Below, piece after piece: positions 51,717 to 60,506 of a stretch of DNA of 64,000 nucleotides. Made by a program: the position numbers and the translations under genes. The first letter of the stretch is position 1; every line of letters begins with the position of its first letter. The stretch is from NCBI GenBank assembly GCA_963774075.1, contig CAVZDP010000002.1, positions 496,001 through 560,000 on the forward strand, written 5' to 3'. The stretch comes from JBBQNR01 sp963774075 (GTDB lineage Bacteria; Actinomycetota; Thermoleophilia; Solirubrobacterales; JBBDJG01). The notes under the pieces are model-generated. The model had not been told where the DNA came from. It did no database searches and saw nothing but the letters and a program-made list of their open reading frames with translations.

Positions 51717-54014
51717 GTGCGCCGAACCACGGTTGCATTGCTGGCATTCGTCGCTGTCACCGCAGCGCTCGCGGCCCCTGCTGGCGCCAACCACAGCATT
51801 ACGCAGCTGATCTCGACGGGCCCGGCCGGCGGCAACGCGAACTATGACGTCGCGACGAACACCGCCTCGCCGGACGGGCGCACGTCCTACTTCGTCACCC
51901 GCGACCGGCTGCTGTTCGAGGACGACGACGTGTGTCCCTCCGGACCGGTCAATCACCCGTGCACGGACATCTACGCTCGGCACATCCCGACGGGACAGCT
52001 CACCCTCGTTTCGACGGGCCCGAACGAGCCCTTCGCTCCGGATGCGAACGTGAACTACTACTTCGGCTCGATCAAGCTCTCGCCAGACGGGTCCCGCGTC
52101 TACTTCGAGAGCTTTGAAGCGCTCACCTCCGACGACGCCGACAGCTTGAAGGACTGGTACGTCAGGGACATGACATCGGGCACCGTGACCCTGCTGACGC
52201 CCGACTCCAATACCAGCTTCCTCGACGAGTCGTACTTCGCCGGGGCGACCGCGGACGGAAGCCGGGTCTGCTTCCGGCACGAGGACCGGCTCGTGCCGGA
52301 GGACACCGACTCCTCCTTCGACATCTACGAGCGGGACGTAGCGGCCGGTACGTGGACTCGCCTCTCGCCTGGCCCAGGTCTGGGGCCGTTCGAGTGCCGC
52401 TTTCACCCCGGCGGCACCCGGACGTTCTGGGTCACAAATGCGCAACTACTGCCCGAGGACACGGATACCCGACTCGACGTATACGGCCGGGTCGATGGGG
52501 CCATACGCCTGATCTCCACCGGCGAGGTCGAAGTGCCGTCCTCACTCGATGAGATGCGGCTCCACCACACCAGCGCCGACGGCACGCGAGTCTTGTTCTC
52601 GACGCCGACGCGCTTCGACTCCGACGACACCAACAACTGGTACGACCTCTACGAGTGGCACGACGGAACGCTGCGCATCCTCACTGTGGACGAGGGCGGA
52701 GTGGCGCGGGGGTGGGAGTTCGGAAGCTTCGGTGGGGCGACGGCGGACGGCTCGCGCGTGTGGTTCCACACCGACCAGGGGCTCGTAGCCGGCGACGTAG
52801 ACGGGATCTGGGACCTGTACGAGAACGACGGCGCGACGAACCGGCTCGTGTCCACCGGACCGGCGGAGACGAACACTCCGATAGGCGGCCAGTTCGCGGC
52901 CGCCACCGCCGACGGCTCGCGAGTCTTCTTCCAGTGGGACGACAGGCTCACCGCAGACGATCTCGACACGAACGACCAGGACCTCTACGAGCGCTCGGGC
53001 GGCACGACGAAGCTGATCTCGACCGGACCGCTCGACCCGCACGGCAACAACTCGGCACGGTTCGTGGGCATGAACGACGACGGCAGCCGCGTGTTCTTCT
53101 ACTTCCCCGTCCCGCTCACTCCGGAAGATACCGACGGACAGCGTGACTACTACGAGCGCATGAACGGCACTACGACGCTCCTCACGATCGGACCGAACGG
53201 CGGCAACGGGCCGATCCCGGCCGAGGGGTTCGTTGTCGCTCGAGGTGACGGGAAGTACGCCTTCATCTTCACTCGCGAATCGCTCTTGACGCAAGATTCG
53301 GATAGCCAATACGACTTCTACGCCCGCATCGTGGACGACGGGTATCCGCGGCCGGGCGCCGGGTCGCCGCTGCGCGTGCCGCTCGTGCCCGCCTACGCCG
53401 AATGCGACCCGGACTCGGCCAACTCGAGCCACGTTGAGCCGCTCGACTATCCGTCGTGCGAGCCGCCGGCGCTCGAGTCGCAAGTACTGACGACGCATCG
53501 GCTTGGACGCGGGCAGGGATCCGCGCGGCTCGATGTGCGGACCGGCGATCCCGGCACGCCCGAGGACGAGGCGGACCTGCGCCTGGTCGCGAGCGCGACC
53601 GACGTTCGCTGTTCAACGGCACCGCTTCCCGGCTGCGCCGTCGCCGACGGCGACTACACGGGATCGGTGCTGCTCTCGACGCGTATCCGGATCACGGACC
53701 GCCGCAACGGCGGTCCCGGAACGGGCGCCGGCGCTGGATCGGGCACGCTCGAGGAGACGCGGTTCGAGGTGCCGGCCGTGTGCGTCCCCACTGCGGACAC
53801 CTCGCGCGGCAGCGCATGCACGGTCAACACGACCGCGAACACGCAGATCCCGGGATGGGCGCAGGAGGGCAGGCGAGCGGTGATCTCGGCATTCAGCGTC
53901 GAGCTACGAGACGCGGGGCCGAACGGCACCGGATACGGGGCTTCCTGCCCACCCACCTGCGGCGACGGCGACGAGGCGACCTACCTGCGACAGGGCGTTT
54001 TCATCGGCCTTTGA
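51717..54014 (+). CDS. Large secreted PD40/TolB-like propeller protein
   Basis: This 765-residue protein has a signal peptide (MRRTTVALLAFVAVTAALAA, then PAGA). From residue 30 to about 550 there are some nine repeats built around ADGSRVFF, LTxxDxDxxxDxYER and LISTG, for example TADGSRVWFHTDQGLVAGDV and DDGSRVFFYFPVPLTPEDTD. These are typical of WD40-like PD40 blades in secreted Solirubrobacterales proteins. The last 200 residues form a separate Cys-containing domain. The start is GTG at 51717 behind AAAGAGG. A hairpin (ACCGCT...AGCGGT, 51661-51679) lies in the leader. The function is unknown. Confidence 0.82.
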   Translation: MRRTTVALLAFVAVTAALAAPAGANHSITQLISTGPAGGNANYDVATNTASPDGRTSYFVTRDRLLFEDDDVCPSGPVNHPCTDIYARHIPTGQLTLVSTGPNEPFAPDANVNYYFGSIKLSPDGSRVYFESFEALTSDDADSLKDWYVRDMTSGTVTLLTPDSNTSFLDESYFAGATADGSRVCFRHEDRLVPEDTDSSFDIYERDVAAGTWTRLSPGPGLGPFECRFHPGGTRTFWVTNAQLLPEDTDTRLDVYGRVDGAIRLISTGEVEVPSSLDEMRLHHTSADGTRVLFSTPTRFDSDDTNNWYDLYEWHDGTLRILTVDEGGVARGWEFGSFGGATADGSRVWFHTDQGLVAGDVDGIWDLYENDGATNRLVSTGPAETNTPIGGQFAAATADGSRVFFQWDDRLTADDLDTNDQDLYERSGGTTKLISTGPLDPHGNNSARFVGMNDDGSRVFFYFPVPLTPEDTDGQRDYYERMNGTTTLLTIGPNGGNGPIPAEGFVVARGDGKYAFIFTRESLLTQDSDSQYDFYARIVDDGYPRPGAGSPLRVPLVPAYAECDPDSANSSHVEPLDYPSCEPPALESQVLTTHRLGRGQGSARLDVRTGDPGTPEDEADLRLVASATDVRCSTAPLPGCAVADGDYTGSVLLSTRIRITDRRNGGPGTGAGAGSGTLEETRFEVPAVCVPTADTSRGSACTVNTTANTQIPGWAQEGRRAVISAFSVELRDAGPNGTGYGASCPPTCGDGDEATYLRQGVFIGL

Positions 54015-54045
54015 GGCGCCTCGATCCGTGGACGGGCCGGCGCGC

Positions 54046-54984
54046 TTACCCGAGGCCCTCGCGGAAACCCTGCCGCCAGCTCGAGTAGCGCGGCGTCCAC
54101 CCCAGCTCGCGCTTGGCGCGGGCGTTCGATGCCCCGCGAAGCTCGGTGGCCATCTGCGTCGTGTATTCGCCCGCGAGGATCCTCGCGAGGAACCTGGGAA
54201 CGCGGAAGGGCTTGCGGGCGCCCACCGCTTCGGCGTAGGCGGGAAGCCACTCGCGAAGCGGCGCCGGATCGTCGTCCACGACGTTGTAGACCCCGGGCCA
54301 GCCGCCCTCAACCGCGGCGACCGTTGCGGCGGCGGCGTCATCGACGTGGATGAAGGAGAACACTCCGCCGCCCTTGCCCACGATCGGAAAGCGGCGCCTT
54401 CGCACCTCGCCGGCCCAGTAGCCGTCGCTCGCGTAGGAGCTGCCTGGGCCATAGAAGAAGCCGTAGCGAAGGACGAGTCCCTCCACTCCAAGCGTGCCGG
54501 TGACGGCTCGCTCGAGCTCCTCCAGCGCGTGCACGCTTCGCGACCAGGGCGGGGGTGCCTCGTGGAAAAGCGGCTCCTCTTCGTCCTTCAGCCCCGTGCC
54601 CGTCGGCTGGTACGCGAACGAGATGCTCTGAGCCACCATCCGCCGGGCGTTCGCTGCCACCGCTGCCGCCATCAGGTTGGTGGTGCCTTCGACCCGAATG
54701 CGGTCGTTGCCCGCCGCCTGCTCCTTCATCTTGCGCGGGTCGATCGCGGGCGGGAGATCGGTGAGCTCGTGAACCACGACCTCGGGGGATTCTGCGCGGA
54801 CGAGCTCGCGCAGCTTCGTCTTGTCGAAGACGTCGCACACCACGGGCTTTGCGCCCGCCTCCTTCAGCGCGTCGGCCTTCCTCGGCGTGCGGGTCATGCC
54901 GGTCACCTCGTGACCCGACTCGACCAGCATCGGCACCAGCCGGCGCCCGATCACGCCGGTCGCGCCCGCGACGAAGACCCTCAC
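54046..54984 (-). CDS. NAD-dependent epimerase/dehydratase (atypical SDR)
   Basis: This 312-residue protein has the Rossmann loop GATGVIG (7-13), DVFDKTKLRELV, ALEELERAVTGTLGVEGLVL and SFIHVDDAAAATVAAVE. A standard YxxxK pair is not obvious. The equivalent region reads SFAYQPTGTG, so catalysis may be altered or it may act as an atypical SDR. The ATG overlaps the stop of the upstream membrane-protein gene by four bases. Confidence 0.82.
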   Translation of the reverse strand: MRVFVAGATGVIGRRLVPMLVESGHEVTGMTRTPRKADALKEAGAKPVVCDVFDKTKLRELVRAESPEVVVHELTDLPPAIDPRKMKEQAAGNDRIRVEGTTNLMAAAVAANARRMVAQSISFAYQPTGTGLKDEEEPLFHEAPPPWSRSVHALEELERAVTGTLGVEGLVLRYGFFYGPGSSYASDGYWAGEVRRRRFPIVGKGGGVFSFIHVDDAAAATVAAVEGGWPGVYNVVDDDPAPLREWLPAYAEAVGARKPFRVPRFLARILAGEYTTQMATELRGASNARAKRELGWTPRYSSWRQGFREGLG

Positions 54985-55400
54985 CGCGACTCGCGCGCCG
55001 ACGTTCGCAGCGCGTACACGAAGAGCCCTGTCAGAAGCAGAAGTGACACGAAGTTGAACGGGCCGAGCCAGCCCGGGTCCGCGTCACCGACGTCGATCAG
55101 GTGGTTGATCGAGTGCAGCCCGTACTGGAGCGCGCCGAACGCGAGCAGCGGAACGCGCCAGGACATGCGTTCCAGCGCTGCGAGCAACACGACGCCGAAC
55201 GCCAGATAGAACGTCGACACGTCGCGCAGGAAGTGGTCGTTTCGCTCGCCGTAGGTGGCAATCAGGTCGAAGAACGTGCCGGGTGCGAGAGCGAGAAAGG
55301 CGCCGAGGCCGAGCTGGGTCAGCGCCAGCATCACGATCACCGCCCGCAGACGGGACTCCTCGACTCCGCCCCTGGCCGCCACGCGATCTGCTGTTGCCAT
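54981..55400 (-). CDS. Four-helix membrane protein
   Basis: This 139-residue protein starts at the ATG at 55400 (MATADRVAARGGVEESRLRA) behind GGAGAAGG. It has four hydrophobic helices (about 20-40, 58-75, 83-98, 108-128) and conserved-looking YGLHSINHLIDVGDADPGW between helices three and four. It resembles DUF4345-type small membrane proteins. The call is tentative. It is coupled to the epimerase downstream. Confidence 0.65.
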   Translation of the reverse strand: MATADRVAARGGVEESRLRAVIVMLALTQLGLGAFLALAPGTFFDLIATYGERNDHFLRDVSTFYLAFGVVLLAALERMSWRVPLLAFGALQYGLHSINHLIDVGDADPGWLGPFNFVSLLLLTGLFVYALRTSARESR

Positions 55401-55466
55401 CACCTTCTCCTTCCTAAAGCCGGGACCGCTCGGGCGCGAGCATACCGCTGGCATACTTGCCCGTGG

Positions 55467-55661
55467 ATGTCGCGTCCCGCCGGATTATGCGATTCGTGCG
55501 CGCACCAGCGCCTGGTCCCGAACACGCGCGGCTCCGAGTTCTCGCTTTGCCTGCGCTCGCGCAGCGACCCGGCGTTTCCGCGCTACCCGCGCCTGCCGGT
55601 GCGCGAGTGCTCCGGATACGAGCAGCGTGCGCGCTCCCCCGAGACGCAGAAGGGCTCCTGA
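55467..55661 (+). CDS. Small zinc-binding-type protein
   Basis: This 64-residue protein starts at ATG 55467 (MSRPAGLCDSCAHQRLVPNT) and has CDSC, FSLCLRSRSDPAFPRYPRLP and ECSGYE. The four-cysteine pattern with DPAFxRYPxLPV-x-C-x-GY recurs in small actinobacterial proteins of unknown function. CATACT (55452-55457) is a candidate -10 just upstream. It is followed after two bases by the kelch gene, so the two are co-transcribed. Confidence 0.7.
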   Translation: MSRPAGLCDSCAHQRLVPNTRGSEFSLCLRSRSDPAFPRYPRLPVRECSGYEQRARSPETQKGS

Positions 55662-55663
55662 CC

Positions 55664-56674
55664 GTGCGGCGCCGGGCGGTCCTCGCGGTCTGCGCGACGT
55701 TCGCCTGCGCCGGGACGGCGGCGGCCGTGATCGCGATCTCCGCCGATGGCGACGGCGGCGAGGCGTCGCCTTCGCGCCTCGACGCCTGGATCACCCTGGA
55801 TACCGCGAAGCTCGAGCGCACGGAGGTCGCAGCGGCGCGCGTGGGACGCTACGTCTACCTGGTCGGCGGCTTCGAGCGACGAAGCGGCGGCACCACGGCC
55901 GCCGTCGAGCGCTACGACATCGCGCGTGACCGCTGGCGGCGGCTGCGCTCGATGCCGGTGGGGCTGAACCACCCCGCAGCGGCAGCCTACCGCGGCGACG
56001 TCTACGTGCTCGGCGGCTACACCGGTCGCGGAGACCTCAGGGGCGAAGTCGGCTCGCTTTACCGCTACGACCCGCAGCGGGATCGGTGGTCACGGCTGCC
56101 GAGCGCACCAACACGTAGGGCGGCACTCGCGGTCGGCGTGATCGGGGACCGGCTCTATGCGGCCGGCGGCGCCAACGCGAGCGGCGCGCTGCGGACGCTC
56201 GAGATCTACGACTTCCGCCGCCGTCGCTGGTCGCGCGGGCCCGACATGGAGTTCGCGCGCGAGCATCTAGCCGGAGCGGTCTCCGGGGGAACGTTCTATG
56301 TGCTCGCCGGACGGGCGCCCGGAAGGGGCAACTTCAAGGTCGCCGAGCGCTACCTGCCCTCCAGGCGCCGCTGGGAGCGGCTGCCCGACATGGAGAAGCC
56401 CCGCGGTGGGATCGCGGCCGCGACGGTCGGCCGCCGCGTGGTCGTCATCGGCGGCGAGGAGGCGTCGGGCACGATCGCGGAGGTCGAGATGTACGACCCT
56501 GCCCTTCGGCGCTGGACGCGCCTGCCGGACTCGAGGACACCACGCCACGGCCTCGGCGCGGTCTCCCGGGGCCGCCGGGTGTACGCGCTGGAGGGCGGTC
56601 CGAGGCCGGGATTGTTCTTCTCGAACGTGAACGAGGCGCTGGACGTGGCGCCCGTGGGCGCCGCGGACGAGTAG
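55664..56674 (+). CDS. Membrane-anchored kelch-repeat protein
   Basis: This 336-residue protein starts at GTG 55664 (VRRRAVLAVCATFACAGTAA), with an N-terminal signal or anchor helix. Five to six kelch repeats follow, each with the GG pair and spaced Tyr/Trp: YVYLVGGFERRSGG/YDIARDRWRRL, VYVLGGYTGRG/YDPQRDRWSRL, LYAAGGANASG/YDFRRRRWSRG, FYVLAGRAPGRG/PSRRRWERL and VVVIGGEEASG/YDPALRRWTRL. This predicts a beta-propeller outside the membrane that probably binds a partner. No enzyme motif is present. Confidence 0.82.
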   Translation: MRRRAVLAVCATFACAGTAAAVIAISADGDGGEASPSRLDAWITLDTAKLERTEVAAARVGRYVYLVGGFERRSGGTTAAVERYDIARDRWRRLRSMPVGLNHPAAAAYRGDVYVLGGYTGRGDLRGEVGSLYRYDPQRDRWSRLPSAPTRRAALAVGVIGDRLYAAGGANASGALRTLEIYDFRRRRWSRGPDMEFAREHLAGAVSGGTFYVLAGRAPGRGNFKVAERYLPSRRRWERLPDMEKPRGGIAAATVGRRVVVIGGEEASGTIAEVEMYDPALRRWTRLPDSRTPRHGLGAVSRGRRVYALEGGPRPGLFFSNVNEALDVAPVGAADE

Positions 56675-56679
56675 TAGTT

Positions 56680-56756
56680 GTCCGAATATCGAGCCGGCTC
56701 GCTGCCGCTCGCCGGACACCTACAGTCCAGTGAGCCCACTGCGCCGCCTCCGGCGG
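56680..56756 (-). repeat. Hairpin repeat copy after the FAD reductase gene
   Basis: GAATATCGAGCCGGCTCG, then GCCGG and ACACCTACAG at 56711-56725, match the copies at 4613 and 39751. A separate hairpin, CCGCC-TCC-GGCGG (about 56744-56756), abuts the stop codon of the minus-strand gene and may act as its terminator. Confidence 0.65.
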
Positions 56757-58013
56757 CTACGTGGTCTCTTGTCCCGACTCGGACAGGTCCGAGTCGACGT
56801 CCTCGATCAGCGCCCGCCTGGCGCTGATGTCGGCCCGCGAAGTCAACAGCCCGGCGGCGACCGTGAGGTCGTCTGAGCGACCGACCGCGAGTGCCGCGAC
56901 GACCCGCCCGTCTTTGACGTACCAGGCGGAGAACTTGCCCTCGTCGGCGCTGCCGCGCCACCACACGTCGTCCCATTCGCTCGCCGGACCGACGTACTCC
57001 ATGCTCGTCCAGTCGGCGAGGTCGGACCAGAAGTAGGGCACGACGTCGTGAGGCTGCTCCTTTCCGAGCATGTTGAGTGCGGCGGTCTTGCCATGGTTGA
57101 AGGCGACGTCCCAGTGCTCGATCCGGAGCCTGCGGCCGTGGATGACGCTGTCGTACTCGGCCACGTCGCCGGCCGCGTAGATACCGGGCGCGCTCGTCTC
57201 GAGGCGGCTGTCGGTCACCAGGCCGCTGTTGGTCTCGATCCCGGCCTGCTCCGCGAGATGGATGTCCGGGTGCACACCGGCGCCGATCACCACGAAGTCA
57301 CAGTCGATCTCGAGCCCCGACTTCGTGACCGCCTTGCGCACGCGCCCATCGCCGCCCTCGAAGCGCTCGAGCTCCTGCGAGCCGTGAACCTTGACGCCGT
57401 GCTCTTCGAGCACGCCTTGGAAGAAGCGCCCGACCTCGGGGCCGTAGGACCGCTCGTGCGTCACCTGCTCGAGCATGATCAGCTCGCAGCTCTTGCCGAG
57501 CGCCGTGAACGAGGCGGCCAGCTCGGTGCCGATGTAGCTGCCGCCGACGATCGCGACCTTCTCGGCGTCCTCCAGCTCGGCGCGCAGCGCGTCCGAGTTG
57601 CGAAGCGTGCGCAGGTAGTGGATCCCGTCTAGCTGCGCTCCTTCGGCGTGCAGGATCCGCACGTTCGCGCCGGTGGCGAGCAGGGCCTTGTCGAACTTGA
57701 CGCTGTCCTTGGTCGAGAGCGTCGCGACGCGCTCGCCGGCATCGAACTTCATCACGCTCGTCTTGATCATCAGATCGACGTCGTTTTCCTCGTACCAGGA
57801 CTGCGGGCGGAACAGGATGTCGTCCTTGGAGTCCTCGCCGCGCAGGTATTTCTTGGAGAGCGGCGGCCGGTTGTAGGGGGGATCGAGCTCGCGTCCCACG
57901 AGCAGGATCGACCCCTCGGCGCCCTGCTCGCGCAGGTGACGCGCGCAGTTGGCGGCGGCCACGCCGCCTCCGACCAGCAGGTAATCGACCGAGCGCTCAG
58001 CCAAGGAAGTCAA
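56757..58013 (-). CDS. FAD-dependent reductase (ferredoxin/rubredoxin reductase type)
   Basis: This 418-residue two-dinucleotide-domain flavoprotein has YLLVGGGVAAANCARHLRE (FAD), PPYNRPPLSKKYLRGED, VAIVGGSYIGTELAASF (NAD(P)H) and APGIYAAGDVAEYDS, followed by a C-terminal domain. This is the build of BphA4/PuxA-like ferredoxin and rubredoxin reductases, which pass electrons to Rieske or P450 systems. No ferredoxin gene is seen nearby. The start is TTG at 58013 or 58004, overlapping the end of the hydrolase gene. Confidence 0.88.
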   Translation of the reverse strand: MTSLAERSVDYLLVGGGVAAANCARHLREQGAEGSILLVGRELDPPYNRPPLSKKYLRGEDSKDDILFRPQSWYEENDVDLMIKTSVMKFDAGERVATLSTKDSVKFDKALLATGANVRILHAEGAQLDGIHYLRTLRNSDALRAELEDAEKVAIVGGSYIGTELAASFTALGKSCELIMLEQVTHERSYGPEVGRFFQGVLEEHGVKVHGSQELERFEGGDGRVRKAVTKSGLEIDCDFVVIGAGVHPDIHLAEQAGIETNSGLVTDSRLETSAPGIYAAGDVAEYDSVIHGRRLRIEHWDVAFNHGKTAALNMLGKEQPHDVVPYFWSDLADWTSMEYVGPASEWDDVWWRGSADEGKFSAWYVKDGRVVAALAVGRSDDLTVAAGLLTSRADISARRALIEDVDSDLSESGQETT

Positions 58014-58875
58014 CGATCTGGCGAGCGATCTCCTCGCCTCGGTCCTCCTGCAGGAAGTGGCCCCCGCCCTCGATCACGCGCAGCTCCTCGGCACCGGGGA
58101 TGAGGTCGACGAAGAGCTGTCCCGCCCGCGGGTTGAAGATCGGGTCGGAGTCGGAGAAGCACACGAGCGCCGGCTTCTCCCAGCGCGAGAGCTGCTGGCG
58201 CACCGCCGCCATGGCCGGGACGCTCGGGTCGTCCTCACTGATCGGCACCAGCAGGGGAAACTTCGCCACGCCCGCCTTCGACTCGGGCGTCGGCCAGGGC
58301 GCCTCGTAGGCGTCGACGATCTGCTGCGGAACCTCGGTGGCCGTGGCCGACTGGATGATGAAGCCAACCGGCAGGTCGGGATTTCGCTCGGCGAAGCTGC
58401 GCCACGCCATGAAGGCCTCGTTCACGCGTCCGCTGAAGAGGCCGGTGTTGAGGATCACGAGGCGCGCCACGCGGTCCTGGTTCTCCACCGCCCAGCGCAA
58501 CCCGATCGCGCCACCCCAGTCGTGCACGACGGCCGTCACGCCGTGGAGATCCAGCTGATCCAGCAACCCCGTCACGTACTCGACGTGGCGGTCCCACGTG
58601 TACCAGTCGAAGTCAGTCGGCTTGTCCGAGCGCCCGAACCCGGCGAAGTCCGGCACGACGACGCGGTTGCCGGCGGCAACGAGTGGGGGCAGCATCTTCC
58701 GGTACAGATACGACCAGGTCGGCTCCCCGTGGAAGCACACGACTGGATCGCCGGTGCCCTCGTCCAGGTAGTGCATGCGCAGGCCGTCGACATCGGCGTA
58801 GTGCGGCTCGTAATCGAAGCCGGGGAGACCTTCGAACCGCTCGTCTGGTGTGCGGTAGTGCTCCACGGCGGGCAC
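57997..58875 (-). CDS. Haloalkane dehalogenase-like alpha/beta hydrolase
   Basis: This 292-residue protein is close to class I haloalkane dehalogenases of the DhlA type. It has the HGEPTWSYLYRKMLPPL oxyanion region, the nucleophile Asp119 in VVHDWGGAIGL with halide-binding Trp120, the acid near Asp244 in SDSDPIFNP and the base His273 in GGHFLQED. It would hydrolyse carbon-halogen bonds if the active-site pocket is kept; other members act on epoxides. A start ATG, ordinary codon use and overlap with the reductase gene suggest an operon. Confidence 0.85.
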   Translation of the reverse strand: MPAVEHYRTPDERFEGLPGFDYEPHYADVDGLRMHYLDEGTGDPVVCFHGEPTWSYLYRKMLPPLVAAGNRVVVPDFAGFGRSDKPTDFDWYTWDRHVEYVTGLLDQLDLHGVTAVVHDWGGAIGLRWAVENQDRVARLVILNTGLFSGRVNEAFMAWRSFAERNPDLPVGFIIQSATATEVPQQIVDAYEAPWPTPESKAGVAKFPLLVPISEDDPSVPAMAAVRQQLSRWEKPALVCFSDSDPIFNPRAGQLFVDLIPGAEELRVIEGGGHFLQEDRGEEIARQIVDFLG

Positions 58876-58876
58876 C

Positions 58877-59455
58877 CTATACGAGCGGCTCCACCCGCTC
58901 GAGCAGGTTGCCGACGATACGCGCGGTCGCGCCCCAGATCAGGTGTCCGCGCACCGTGTAGGTCGGAGTCTTGATCGGCACGCCACGCCTCACGAGGCGT
59001 TTCCGCTCGTATCCGGCGACGAGGTCGGACAGGGACAGCTCGACGACCTCCTCCACCTCGTCCGGGCTCGGCTGGAAGCTGCTGCCAGAATCGATCACCG
59101 CCACGAACGGGTAGACGGCGTAGTTCGTGACGAAGGTGCCCGTCGGAGGCAGCGCCCCTGCGATCTCGGTCTGTTCGCGATCGAGCCCGATCTCCTCCTC
59201 GGCCTCGCGCAGCGCGGTCTCCCAAAGCTCCTCGCCGGGGTCCTGTCGACCGCCCGGGAACGAGATCTCACCGGCGTGGCGGCGAAGGTCCGAGCGTCGC
59301 TTGGTGAAAACGGCGACGAGGCCTCGCTCGCCCTCGTAGAGCGGAATCAGGACTGCGGCCTTGACGGCGCCGGGCGCCCTGAGGTGCACCGCCTCGGCGG
59401 GCGCCAGCAGCCGCTCGCCGAGCGCACGCGCCATCTGCGCCGAGTCGGTGCCCAT
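58877..59455 (-). CDS. Nudix hydrolase, CoA pyrophosphatase type (NudL)
   Basis: This 192-residue protein has a perfect Nudix box at 69-91 (GRQDPGEELWETALREAEEE then IGL), preceded by the NudL-specific FTKRRSDLRRHAGEISFPGG. Homologues split CoA and its derivatives to 4'-phosphopantetheine and 3',5'-ADP. It lies one base from the dehalogenase-like gene and is probably in the same transcript. It diverges from pncA. Confidence 0.9.
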   Translation of the reverse strand: MGTDSAQMARALGERLLAPAEAVHLRAPGAVKAAVLIPLYEGERGLVAVFTKRRSDLRRHAGEISFPGGRQDPGEELWETALREAEEEIGLDREQTEIAGALPPTGTFVTNYAVYPFVAVIDSGSSFQPSPDEVEEVVELSLSDLVAGYERKRLVRRGVPIKTPTYTVRGHLIWGATARIVGNLLERVEPLV

Positions 59456-59467
59456 CCTGAGCCGGAA

Positions 59468-59473
59468 TATAGT
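59468..59473 (+). promoter_or_regulatory. Candidate -10 box for pncA
   Basis: TATAGT lies 32 bases upstream of the TTG start, leaving room for a short leader with a GGGGAA ribosome-binding site. Confidence 0.4.
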
Positions 59474-59505
59474 TTCCCCGGCATCACGTCCCCGGGGAAC
59501 GCGAT

Positions 59506-60114
59506 TTGGACGCGCTGCTGGTAACCGACTTCCAGAACGACTTCACGCCCGGCGGCGCGCTCGCCGTCGAAGGCGGAGACGAGATCGCCGCGCCGATCAA
59601 CCGGCTCGCCGAGCGCTTCGGTCTCGTCGTGGCCACTCGCGACTGGCACCCGCCCGACCACGGCTCGTTCGTGGGCGTCGAGGTCGACCCCGACAAGTGG
59701 GAGGGGACCGATCCGCCGAGCATCTGGCCCGTGCACTGCGTCGCCGGCACCGAGGGCGCCGAGCTTCACCCGGACCTCGACCGCGACCGGATCGACCTCG
59801 TCCTCGACAAGGGCCAGGACCGCAACAGCCAGGGCTACTCGTCGTTCCACGGCAGCGGGCTCGCGGAGGAGCTTCGCAAGCGCGGCGTCGACCGGCTGTA
59901 CGTGACCGGACTGACCACCGACTACTGCGTGAAGAACAGCGTGCTCGACGCGCTGAGGGAGGGCATAGACGTGGTGGTCGTTGAGGACGCGATCCGCGCA
60001 GTCAACGTGAACGAGGGAGATGGCGAGCGCGCGCTCGAGGAGATGCGCAGGGCCGGCGCGACCGTGCAGTCCTCCGACGACGTTGCACCTAGTGCCGCTC
60101 CAGGCGATCGGTGA
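59506..60114 (+). CDS. pncA: Nicotinamidase
   Basis: This 202-residue isochorismatase-fold amidase has the catalytic triad Asp8 (LLVTDFQNDF), Lys102 (VLDKGQD) and Cys141 (GLTTDYCVKNS), and metal ligands in ATRDWHPPDHGSF (Asp46, His48, His52). It converts nicotinamide to nicotinate for NAD salvage, complementing nadD in the window. The start is TTG at 59506, behind GGGGAA. Its end overlaps the convergent osmC-like gene by 26 bp. Confidence 0.92.
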   Translation: MDALLVTDFQNDFTPGGALAVEGGDEIAAPINRLAERFGLVVATRDWHPPDHGSFVGVEVDPDKWEGTDPPSIWPVHCVAGTEGAELHPDLDRDRIDLVLDKGQDRNSQGYSSFHGSGLAEELRKRGVDRLYVTGLTTDYCVKNSVLDALREGIDVVVVEDAIRAVNVNEGDGERALEEMRRAGATVQSSDDVAPSAAPGDR

Positions 60115-60481
60115 CGGCGACCTGGCCGACCAGTGTCCGGTGGACCGGACACCTGCAGGCGACCTGCTCGATGCGCTCCGCCTGCTCGTCGCTCAGCTCC
60201 GCCGGGACTCTCAGCAGCACGTCGAAGCGCGAGCACTCCCCCTTTTCGTCGCGCTCGTAGTCCACCTCGACCTCGACTCTCCCGACGTCCCAGCCCTTGC
60301 GCTCGGCGTACATCTCGACCGTGATCGCCGTGCACGAGGCGAGGCTCAGGGCGAGCAGCTCCTGGGGCGTGGGCGCCGTGTCGGCGCCGCCTTTCTCGTG
60401 CGGCTCGTCGGCGATCAACGCGTGCTGGCGCGCGGTGAGGCTGTGCGCGTAGCCCTGCCGGCGCGTCGCCTTGACCTTCAT
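60089..60481 (-). CDS. OsmC/Ohr-family peroxiredoxin-like protein
   Basis: This 130-residue protein has the two reactive cysteines of the family, Cys50 in ALSLASCTAITVEMYAERKGW and a second in ACRCPVHRTL (Cys109 or Cys111). OsmC/Ohr proteins reduce organic hydroperoxides. The YhfA-like subgroup is also possible. It overlaps the end of pncA on the opposite strand, which may couple their expression through antisense RNA. Confidence 0.88.
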   Translation of the reverse strand: MKVKATRRQGYAHSLTARQHALIADEPHEKGGADTAPTPQELLALSLASCTAITVEMYAERKGWDVGRVEVEVDYERDEKGECSRFDVLLRVPAELSDEQAERIEQVACRCPVHRTLVGQVAVTDRLERH

Positions 60482-60506
60482 CGCACCTGCGACCGGGGGA
60501 TGCTCT

